Part shown: positions 55,452-64,000 of the stretch, one piece after another
Position numbering within the stretch: the stretch's first letter is position 1
How the letters are laid out: the number at the start of each line of letters is the position of its first letter
DNA from: Trachythela sp. YZ-2020
Lineage: Eukaryota > Cnidaria > Anthozoa > Malacalcyonacea > Clavulariidae
Direction of reading: 5' to 3'
Assembly: GCA_016169945.1 (NCBI GenBank)
Contig: JADLSH010000331.1
Coordinates: 620,001 to 684,000, forward strand
DNA length: 64,000 nt
Notes under the pieces: model-generated
Database searches by the model: none
Seen by the model: the letters and a program-made list of their open reading frames with translations, nothing else
Told to the model about the DNA's origin: nothing
Position numbers and translations under genes: made by a program

Positions 55452-55991
55452 CATGACTACTCGATAGTAACACATTTAAATAGCTAGACATATCAATTTC
55501 ATGGAGCAGTTGTTGTGAAACGCTATTTATTCTTGCTTTCCCAATTATTGGAGTTTGAATTACAAAAATATCGTTTATAAATAAGACACGTTTAGTCGAA
55601 CAAAGAAAAATTTCAACCTGCGAGAGAGTCTGATGGGATTGTAAGACAGTTTGTAGTAAACCATTTGTATGAGCTCTCATACTCCCGAACAAGTCGCAGC
55701 TAAATTGTACCAGAAAAATATATTTTTACGTTACCAGGCTTGACAAAGAGAAAGTTGCTTACCTTTTCTTCAAAATATTCATAAAACCGACGAAAATAGC
55801 CCACTTACATTCCAAAAGGAGCAGTTTTATTAATCATAGTACGGTTTTCGCCAGATTGTTTATAGTAAAATTCTCTGACTTTACGACCCAAGAACATGGC
55901 GGACGCTCGCTCGCGGGTGTATCAGGCAACTGTCGGCGCGACCGCCTGACATCAAAAGAGTGTCCTTTCTGGTTCGTCTCCGTATTCTGTG
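55452..55991 (-). repeat. Right terminal inverted repeat of the foldback element
   Basis: About 540 bp, reverse complement of the left arm, with a few substitutions. The same frame is read on minus (55414-55692) and runs 27 residues further because it passes the arm's inner end. High identity suggests recent activity or gene conversion between arms. Confidence 0.8.
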
Positions 55992-55998
55992 ACTCCGT

Positions 55999-56724
55999 GA
56001 GACATTTGCAAATTATGGATTACCTGAAATGGTTGTTTCAGATAATGGTCCAGCTTTTATTAGCCAAGAGTTCGAAGAATTCATGAAGAAAAATGGAATT
56101 CGACATGTAAAATCTGCACCTTATCACCCTTCAACAAATGGCTTAGTCGAAAGAGCTGTGCAAACGTTCAAGAAAGCAATGAAGAAGCAGAGTGGAACGT
56201 TGCCAACTCGTTTATCTCGATTTCTATTTAAGTATAGAACCACACCTCATTTCACTACAGGTACATCGCCTGCTGAATTAAGATGGGGAACCAAGGTACG
56301 ATCACACCTGACACTGTTACAACCAGATGTTGGGAAATCTGTACGTTATGCTCAACATAAACAGAAGACCTATTGTGATCAACACGTAAGACAACGTTCA
56401 GTCTCCATTGGTGAAGATGTATTCGTGAGAAATTATTCAAATCCGAAATTACCATGGACCGCCGGGAAAGTCGTTCACTCTACGGGTCCAATTTCATCAA
56501 AAGTTGCGTTAGATGATGGAAAGATTGTAAGACGTCATCAGGATCAAATAAGTTCTTCAAGTTCTACGGATTCTCGTATTGTTGCTCCCGAAGAAAATAA
56601 CACTGCTAAAGATGTAATCCAACCTTCTGATGAAGAACCTGAACCTAAAGAACTGACGCAGGAAAACCGTTATCCAACAAGAGAAAGGAGAAGGCCTAAG
56701 AAATTAGACAAATATGAACTTTGA
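55999..56724 (+). pseudogene. Gypsy integrase, 3' half
   Basis: Encodes MVVSDNGPAFISQEFEEF (second catalytic D), HPSTNGLVERAVQTFKK (catalytic E) and the C-terminal region (GEDVFVRNYSNP, WTAGKVVHSTGP) ending at 56722-56724. Free of stops from the insertion point to the end, so the integrase was probably the least damaged part before the foldback element landed. Confidence 0.85.
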
Positions 56725-56829
56725 CAATCTAAACTATTAATTAACTATATTATGAATTGACAATTTTTAATAAAACTTTAAAGAAAAATTTCAAAAAAAT
56801 ATATAATAAATTTCTATAGGGGGAAGATA

Positions 56830-56972
56830 TGTAGTATAGTCCCTTTTGTGTAATATATGTTAATCAGTTGTCCTAATTAGTCATTGTGATATATTCGTAA
56901 TAACTTGCATATAAACACTATTTGTATGTCAATAAAGTTAGTCTTAAACTGACCCGAGTCTGAGTATATTAT
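56830..56972 (+). repeat. 3' LTR, 143 bp
   Basis: Same length as the 5' LTR, five substitutions. Preceded by the purine tract at 56817-56829. Followed by AGAG, the probable target duplication. Confidence 0.88.
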
Positions 56973-57109
56973 AGAGCTCTTTACAGCGGCATAGTTGCCT
57001 TAAACTGAATATGATGGGCAATTGCCCCCATCCTCCCCTGTAATTAATGACCGGTCTCTAACAGTATTTCCAGCAGAATGAAACTAAATGTAAGGAACTG
57101 AAGATTTGT

Positions 57110-57345
57110 TTCACGCAATCCTTTAGAGGTAGTGACAAGTGTTAAAGGGTCAGGACTGAATATCAGTAGTGATTTAAAATGGAACATGCAAATCATGGAA
57201 CTAGTTAAGAAAATCTCCTTTAGACTCTACTTTCTGAAGCAGTAAAAGAGAGCTTCAGTTACACCAAGGGAGTTGACTCTGTTGTATATTACTTGTATTC
57301 GTCCCACAATTAAGAATCATCTACCCCGATATGTCCTACACTAGA
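57110..57345 (+). pseudogene. Non-LTR reverse transcriptase C-terminal fragment
   Basis: Plus-strand translation gives GLNISSDLKWNMQIMELVKK, ISFRLYFLKQ, a stop, then KRASVTPRELTLLYITCIRP. This is the LG(V/L)-x-x-SSDLKWN to CIRP stretch typical of the region after the catalytic core in CR1/L2-type RTs. No other part of the element is present. One in-frame stop. Confidence 0.65.
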
Positions 57346-59600
57346 GCTCTCAAATATATAATTAGCAGGAAATATGTTGTTGGTTTAGTTTTTCAACAAT
57401 TAAAAACCGAATTCCCGGTAGCCAGCTAAGCGACGGCCGGCAGACGTGAAGTCGCAAACAATACGCACATGAATGGTGATATGTGGTCGTGCGATTTGGC
57501 AATCACGCGTTTGATTTCACACCAAATTGGACTCCAATGAGTTCAATTACCATTATTTATCATGAATTAGTTTGCATATCAGAAGTTGCTGATACCAGTT
57601 CATATTCCGTTGATTTGGGGGGAAATGGAAGCATATAATTCGTTGCAATGGACCTTAGACATTATCATGGCTCTGTCCGTTTTAACGGTTGGCACCATCC
57701 GTTAAACGTTTGTCTCCATAAGTTAGGTATGTTCACAGGCTGCGATTTGTGGTGCCGATTTTAGGTTTTGCTGAATGCTAATAACGAATAATTTCAGTCG
57801 ATGATGTAGTGATGAAACTACGTCTGCCACGTATTTTTCAAATATCATTAACGTGCATCTGAAATCGGCCAGAAAAATCGCACCGTATAAGCGTACGTTA
57901 CAACGGATACTTTTTGGGGTAAACCGTTAAGACGGTTTCTCCCAACCGTTTTCTATCCGTTTACACCCATTCTCCTTAGCGTTTTAATAGAAAACCGTTA
58001 ATGGAAGTTTTAACATGAAGTTGCACATCTTATGACGAAGAATTCAAAGTGTCTATGAAGTGAAAAATCACTACCCGTTTTTTTCTTCGCAAGCGAAACA
58101 TTGACATATAAAAACACACTATGTAAAATTTGAACTAAATCGGTACAATACTTCCATCAAACATAGAAAACTGCCCGATTTTGGTGGAAAATTGTCGCGC
58201 GGTCAGACGGTGACCTAGGGTCACCGTTGACGTATGCAAGTGACATGTCTTGTAATGTATAGTATTTTGAGTTGGTTCAATACTAAATATTTCCTAAATA
58301 TAATCACCAACAACCGAATTTTATAAAAATAATCACTATAAGCGTGTTTTAAATGTTTAAATGTCTGTACTTGATTTCAGATATCTAATGTTTACATCAG
58401 TGTGCATGTTTGGCAAAATATATCTTAATAATCTAATCCGACGTTTCCGCTTTCTTGCATCTTTTTACTATGTGGACTAACAAGTAGCTGGAATATAATT
58501 ATGACTTTTATATTACGACCTTTTGTTACTAATCAATTTTCACCACAATGACACTTTACATGTATACATATAAACCAAAGGAAATTCTTCTGATAGGCGT
58601 ATAGAATATAGATAGATTTCCTCCGCTGTATTCTATGGTAATCAAACCAAATAGCTAAAGTTGAACATCAATTGTATATCCGCGCAGAATATTAAAACAC
58701 TACCAATAATATCTCAAGCATCGTGAGTATATTTTGTATCGTCCAAAGCCGTGTTCGAAGCAATGTGCGTAATAATTCGTCTTAAGTACTACACATGTTC
58801 GCCTGTCTTTGTCAACTAATGGCAGATTACAGCGCTCTCAACTCATAAATATAGATATATACATGTATAACTTGCCACATATGATAGCTGCAGTATACAC
58901 ATATGAATGTTTCACATAGTACACACAACCACGCCTGGCATTTTTGCTCACGAAATCGCTAGTTCGCCATTCCGTATGGGTCAGCGGAGGACCACGCAAG
59001 AATAGTTAATTAGCCAAGATGGCTGACGTCAGTTAATCTAAATTTTAGTCTTTACAATGTGAAAATTGTCACCAGGCGAAGTATCCGAAGGCCGAAATAC
59101 ATACTAATAGGGATACTCGAGTCGATATATTCGCTAGTCTGTGGAGAGTTGTTCAGAGCCTAAACGGCTTCGTGGAACACTTTTGTTTCGTAGATCGTAG
59201 TGACGACAAAGCACTGAAAGCAGAACTGCAGAAGTTTTAAGTTGTATATATATTTCACTTCGGTGCATTTCGTGAATAAATTGTTTACATTGCTATCTGG
59301 ATGATAGTGGCTGAGTGCAGTATTTTGTTATTACTTGCTGATCCCAGGAAATTCTCTAAATTTGTAAATCTGAAATTGCCTGGGTGCACCATGACAAAAC
59401 AAACTACAAATTCTGCATGCCGTATACTGTTGCAATGTCCAGCAGGTAGTGGGAATTCGAATTAAGTATTATTACGTATAGTTCCCAGATGACTATTTTT
59501 TTCATAAATATTGAAAAATGGCAAAGTAAACAACTCAAATATGCTCTTGAAGTGAAAAATCTGATTCTCATCGAATTAAATACATTTTATGGTGCAGACT
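57346..59600. other. Unassigned interval
   Basis: No supported gene. About 57690-57985 is rich in variants of CCGTTAAACG/AACCGTTAAGACGG in both orientations, suggesting a degraded inverted-repeat element. 59100-59330 has LTR-like composition (a TATA word, an AATAAA signal at 59275, then a TGAGTGCAGTATT word resembling retroelement termini), possibly a solo LTR, but no partner copy is in the window to test it. Confidence 0.35.
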
Positions 59601-59629
59601 CTTGGCTGATGGGCACTAGAACAACAGAC

Positions 59630-60910
59630 AGTTGGTTGACAGGATATTTAAATGGCATTTGGTAGACAGGATACTTTGCCGACATTTGGTCGACAAGACA
59701 TTTAAACGACCTTCAGTCGACAGGACATTTAACCGACATTTGTTCAACAAGACATTTAACTCATTAAGGTGCAGTGTGCCCTGGTATGCCTTACATTTTT
59801 ATATTAGTTTGTCTAACGCCAGAATATTTTTACTTGTCAAGGGGAGATCCATGTGCTTTAATGGGTTAACCAACATTTGGTCGACAGTACATTTAACTGA
59901 CATTCTGTCGACAGGACATTTATTTGACATTATTCGGTCGACCAGGTATTTAACCGACATTGGTCAACACTACATTTAACTGACATTCTGTCGATAGGAC
60001 ATTTAATTGATATTATTCAGTCGACTGGGTATTTAACCGACATTTGGTTGCCAACACATTTAGCCGACAATAGGCCAAAAGTCCAGTGACCAACTTGCAT
60101 GTAGACAATATAACTGAGGTCTTCTTAATGAGCACAATAACATTCTGTAATATTTCATCTTTGGCAAAGAAATACAACAAGTTTACATAAATTTTGTAAA
60201 GTAAAAGTTACAATAACAAGATTACAAATTGCTATAATATATAAAACAAAGAAAATAATCATGCATATCATTTTCTCGTGCTTTATTTTACATACTCCTT
60301 CCTTGAATAAATATGCTTTCAGAAACTGTATTGGTCGACAGGACATGTAACCGACATTTGGTCGACAGGAAATGTAACTGACTTTCGGTTGACAAGAAAT
60401 GTAACCGACATTTGGTCGACAGGACATTTAACTGACATTCAGTCGACAGGACATGTAACTGACCTTCAGTCAACTAACGTTTGGTTGACAGGACATTTAA
60501 ATGGCATTTGGTAGACAGGATACTTTGCTGACATTTGGTATACAGGACATTTCACCGACACTCGGTCAACAAGACATTTAACTCATTAAGCGCAGTGTGC
60601 CCTGGTATGCCTTACTTTTTTATTTTAGTTTGTCTAATGCCAGGCTATTTTACTTGTCAAGGGGAGACCAATGCGCTTTAATGGGTTAACCAACATTTGG
60701 TGACAGTACATTTAACTGGCATTCTGTCGACAGGATATTTAATTGACATTATTCGGCGGACCGGGTATTTAACCGACATTTGGTTCACAGTACATTTAAC
60801 TGATATTCTGTCGACAGGATATTTAATTGATATTATTCGGTCGACAGGGCATTTAACCGACATTTGGTTGACAGCACAATTAAATCATATTAGGCCAAAA
60901 GTCCAGTGAC
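59630..60910. repeat. GTCGACAGGACATTTAACCGACATTTG minisatellite, duplicated
   Basis: Blocks of a 20-27 bp motif (GTCGACAGGACATTTAAC plus CGACATTTG) occur at 59630-59760, 59875-60065, 60330-60580 and 60690-60890. The motif is interrupted by two copies of the dispersed GGGTTAA repeat (59759-59870, 60581-60690). A larger direct duplication with an offset of about 0.85 kb pairs 59634 onward with 60483 onward and extends to a non-minisatellite tail (60140-60335 with 60955-61145). Repetitive peptides read from it are frame artefacts. Confidence 0.8.
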
Positions 60911-61149
60911 AAACTTGCATGTAGAAAATGATGTTGTAGACAATAATGATGGTTAATGAACACAATAACAATATTCATCTTTGGCAAAGAAATGCAATGA
61001 GCTTACATAAGTTATTTAAAGTAAACATTACAAGATTACAAATTGCTATAATATATAAAACCAAGAAAATAAACATACACATCATTTTCTGGAGCTTCAT
61101 TTTACATACTCCTTCCTTGTATATTAAATGATATGCTTTCACAGGCTAT

Positions 61150-62437
61150 ATTGAATCAAATTGTTTGCATTCACTGATCATGCACATAATTCTATTTGCA
61201 ATTCTGCGAATGTAAGATAATAACAGACAATAATTAAAACGCTAAGAACCATCATCATACAGGCATCCATCCACATTGAACCTGAAGTCCTAGGATGAAG
61301 AAGGGCTCAGTTTAAATCATGAAATAATGAATGACCACAAAGATTATACGAAATAATGGCCTGTACAACAAGCCATACAAGCATACAAACGTTTCTTACC
61401 GTCGCGTCTGGTCTTTTAAGCCTTTTAAACCACTTCGCCCCTTTGCCAACCAACCTAGCCTTTCTTCATATATTCGCCCATATTGGAGCGTTTGTGATTT
61501 CTTGCCTTCGAAAATGGCACATTATTTCTTTTCATGGGACAAAAATCAAAAAACAAAAAACATACAAACTTCAAAAACACCTTTGTCTTGAATTTGAACG
61601 AAAAATAAAAACAAAATAAGCTTCAACCAAAGATCCTATTGAAGCCGAAATTGATGCATTTTTACAACTTCTATCGAAAGACGCCATTTCGCTCAAAAGC
61701 CTCGAACAAGAAGCCCGCCAGCGGCAAAACATTACGCGTAACCATCATGGCAATATTGGTATCAAATTGATCCTCGAGAGACCCTCTATCTTCATAGTAC
61801 CCCCTTGTCACCCTTACGGAAAACCCGTACAAGGAAGAGAGTAAGGAATTTGAGGAATTTTTCACTGGTCAAATTTGTTCCCAAGCTCCCGAAATAACCG
61901 CGAGGTAGCGAAAAAAATTGGGACATTTCAAAAGTACAATTTCGCGTGCAAAAATGCCAGGCGTGAACTGAAACAATATACCTTTACGAAAATATTGGTG
62001 AATGATTAGTATATAGAGATACCTGCATCATAATAGTCCGACGGGAAGTTTCTCGTATTATTGTGCTCTTGCCACTGTCGAATGGCAAAGCATGATTTTG
62101 ACCTCATTTATGAGACATTATTATCCATAAATTACATTTCTTGGACTCGCTTTATCTCTCTTATTCAAAATAGATCTATTCGTGGATTATTCTTCGAAAA
62201 TTTGCTATGATATACCGCACAGTGACAATTTACGCGATGACTAGCCCGGTAGCTAGTGATAGACTCACTGGCCTACACACAGTTGGTCTTTGCTTAGATG
62301 GCGCAGTCTTAGTGTTACATATTTCATGGAATAACGTTGAGACACAACTTTCATTTCGATATTATTTCTTGTCCAATAAACTCGTCCTTGCTGCAACTTT
62401 GTTTTAATTTTGGAAGTGAACAACATTGGCTTTCTCC
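61150..62437. other. Unassigned interval
   Basis: Two overlapping plus-strand frames (61331-61591, 61356-61619) and a downstream stretch (about 61624-61850, containing EAEIDAFLQLLSKDAISLKS) have mixed composition, but no recognised domain, splice signals or mutual phase. No call is made. Confidence 0.4.
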
Positions 62438-62441
62438 TTAA

Positions 62442-63095
62442 GGTGGTCTTAGACACTTGAAAGAGATTTTGGTTGGATATGATAGAATATCCATTACTGA
62501 TACCAAAACACACACTTCTACATGTGCTGTTACCATGGTAACCAAGAAATGACCCCCAAGGGAGCGATAAATAGCACTTGCTTGGGAACATGATTGAAAG
62601 AAAAATAAAGTCATTTAGAAGAAAAAAATAGGTTAAAAGTGAGGTCAACATATGTATCCAAACTGTGAACCTCAAAAAATATTTAAAAAATAGCAACATT
62701 GGTAGTAAAAAAATATTTAACTGTGACTGAGCCAAAATCCAAATTTAAAATCAGAATTTTCAAAATATTTATTTTTGATATATACAATTTTAGAGGTTTG
62801 CATTATAGAGTCAGTTGCACTGATCATATCCTGAAAATTTCATGTCATTAGGACAAATATTGAATGCTGTAGAGCGTCCCGAGTACAGTTTAACCTGTCA
62901 CGGGAAAATCGAGTTTAAAGTTTGGAATATAACGTTTTGCGATAAAAATTATGCAGCTATTTTCTAATATTTACGCATTTTCCGCTTAGAAAATTAAAAA
63001 ATAACACCAGGAAACGAAATAGCAAGGGTTAATAATGTATAAAATGATTGTTTTGAAAATTTGATTTTTTTCAAATTGCAGTGTCCAAGACCACC
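62442..63095. mobile_element. MITE of 654 bp with TTAA target duplication
   Basis: The ends GGTGGTCTTAGACAC and GTGTCCAAGACCACC form inverted repeats of about 16 bp. TTAA flanks both sides (62438-62441 and 63096-63099). A TTAA target is the hallmark of piggyBac and Kolobok families. No transposase inside; the 156-aa minus-strand frame over this region crosses the element's left end and is not conserved-looking. Confidence 0.8.
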
Positions 63096-63099
63096 TTAA

Positions 63100-64000
63100 A
63101 AGCCATATTGTTGAATGTTATCGTGTCCATTTGGACACGTCACCATCGCATTACACTCGTACACAGTTCCCGTGATTTTCTTCCTTAAAATTGAAATTTT
63201 CAGCCTTTATTTCTCCCCCCATATTTTACAAAATTGCGTCAAACTACTTTTAAGCTATTTCTCATGCCCCAAACAATCATTACAACCCAAAAAATCGACA
63301 CTTTAAGACTCACCGAATCGGCCGACTCACAACATTTACAAAATATGAACGATGCTTCTCGCAATATCCATTAGCCCTTGCGCGCTGGTTCTCGCCTAAT
63401 CAAGCCCTTCAATTAATATTTTCCAGTTCATTAGACGCTGCAGAACAATACAGAACAATAACTTATTTTAACCAGAGAACGACATCGGCTGCTCCTGCTA
63501 CCAAGTGACGAAATAGCCCAGAAATGTATACTTACCAAGGATAATTTTTGCTGAAACCCGATTGTCTTAAACATTATAAACGAACAGTGGGGGAAATTTA
63601 GATGGGGGTTGCGGTTGTCGGAAAATTTAAACAAAGAATAAAAACAACTAAGACCTCATTTACATAAGTCCGGGCTGATTTTCAACCAGTGCCAGCGGGA
63701 CAAATTTTCTAATTCGTGTACATGAACCCTGTTTCAAGAGTATTTTTTCTAACTTTAGTTAACACCTCTCATCCTGGTATTATAAACTCGGGTCTTGAGA
63801 AGTGTTACAGGAGTTGATGAAGTGTGAAAGAGTTTCGAAAGAGTTCACCCGGAAAGAGTTGACTCGTGCTGGCTATAGCCAAACCAAAGTGATAGCTAGC
63901 TCCCACTGATGTAAACGGGGTCTAAATTAGAGTGTAAATTGCTTTTAGTCGAAAATCCATGAAGCTTTGCACCACCAGCGGAAAAAGTTAATTTACGCGC
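63100..64000. other. Right edge, no supported feature
   Basis: AT-moderate DNA without recognisable coding sequence or bounded repeats. Short frames at 63115-63306 and 63431-63634 lack any family pattern. Confidence 0.4.

Larger units (their letters stand above)
53277..55991. mobile_element. 2.7-kb foldback DNA transposon in gypsy integrase
   Basis: It starts CACAGAATACGG and ends CCGTATTCTGTG. Terminal inverted repeats are about 540 bp (53277-53820 and 55452-55991), close to identical. It is flanked by the 7-bp duplication ACTCCGT (53270-53276 and 55992-55998). Each arm encodes the same short frame (MFGSMRAHTNGLLQTV..., 65-92 aa) downstream of a possible small intron. The 1.6-kb centre has no transposase. 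A 7-bp duplication is unusual among the common superfamilies; P-like (7-8 bp) is one possibility. Confidence 0.88.
49959..56972 (+). mobile_element. Ty3/gypsy LTR retrotransposon, decayed
   Basis: Two 143-bp LTRs (49959-50101 and 56830-56972) start TG and differ at five positions (about 3.5 percent). Flanks share AGAG (49955-49958, 56973-56976), a probable 4-bp duplication. A TTGGCGACGAGGAG stretch just inside the 5' LTR is the likely primer-binding region, and an AGGGGGAAGA purine tract precedes the 3' LTR. Order: gag with zinc knuckles, protease, RT, RNase H, integrase, as in Ty3/gypsy. No envelope gene is seen. Several frameshifts, one early stop, altered catalytic residues and a nested transposon show it is dead. 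Confidence 0.9.

Noticed and set aside
59100..59330. Solo LTR
   Set aside because: Composition is suggestive, but there is no second copy, target duplication or internal sequence to support it.
60155..60473. Repetitive ORFs on minus (SCRPNVGY and LSTKCRLH repeats) as a repeat protein
   Set aside because: All are translations of the minisatellite in different frames; no start context or conserved frame.
59630..60910. Regularly spaced short repeats as a CRISPR array
   Set aside because: Repeats are contiguous and variable, with no unique spacers, no Cas genes, and a eukaryotic context.
61331..61619. Two overlapping 86-87 aa plus-strand ORFs
   Set aside because: Different frames over the same DNA, K/F-rich, no splice or domain support.
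62265..62735. 156-aa minus-strand ORF
   Set aside because: It crosses the boundary of the TTAA MITE, is rich in F/L/S from AT-rich DNA and shows no domain.

Overview
This window looks like repeat-dense, AT-rich DNA from an invertebrate animal, probably a cnidarian and perhaps an anthozoan. That placement is inference. It rests on several Penelope-like elements (PLEs) with GIY-YIG endonucleases, hammerhead ribozyme motifs, a tRNA-headed short repeat, intron-bearing transposase-like genes and the absence of any bacterial-style gene organisation. I found no intact, recognisable host gene. Almost everything legible is mobile DNA or its debris, much of it nested.

Layout. 0-2.3 kb: inverted arms around a ~200-bp tandem satellite. 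2.3-5.4 kb: candidate minus-strand exons (two that splice in phase) and a 665-bp MITE with an 8-bp target duplication. 5.4-9 kb: mostly unassigned AT-rich DNA with PLE debris. 9.0-12.8 kb: a palindromic PLE whose outer flanks carry canonical type I hammerhead ribozymes, ending on the right in a 283-bp tandem array with one hammerhead per unit (retrozyme-like). 13.4-16.9 kb: small MITEs and a dispersed repeat. 16.9-35.6 kb: a tandem segmental duplication (copy 1 17838-23844, copy 2 23845-about 34924). It carries a long-TIR element inside a decayed PLE. Copy-specific insertions (a Crypton-like fragment in copy 1; a 3.5-kb Mutator-like element and a palindromic insert in copy 2) can be dated against the empty site in the other copy. 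It ends in a tandem array of a ~278-bp repeat with a tRNA-like head.

35.9-49.9 kb: two divergently oriented, intron-containing, decaying genes. The minus-strand one begins with a SAM-like domain split over two exons. The plus-strand one is a transposase-like pseudogene. They have been hit by a young PLE (36787-39584, long RT plus GIY-YIG ORF, sense hammerhead-like motifs in both pseudo-LTRs), a 5'-truncated non-LTR retrotransposon with an intact 507-aa RT ORF, and a hAT-like MITE between the two 5' ends. 49.96-56.97 kb: a decayed Ty3/gypsy element with matching 143-bp LTRs, whose integrase gene is split by a 2.7-kb foldback DNA transposon with a 7-bp target duplication. 57-64 kb: a non-LTR RT fragment, a GTCGAC minisatellite with an ~0.85-kb duplication, and a TTAA-flanked MITE.

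The strongest biological story is the ribozyme-bearing Penelope material. One PLE family has sense-strand hammerhead-like motifs about 2.69 kb apart, which would cut out a full-length RNA. A second PLE shares its hammerhead-bearing tail with a tandem 283-bp array that could release small RNA monomers.
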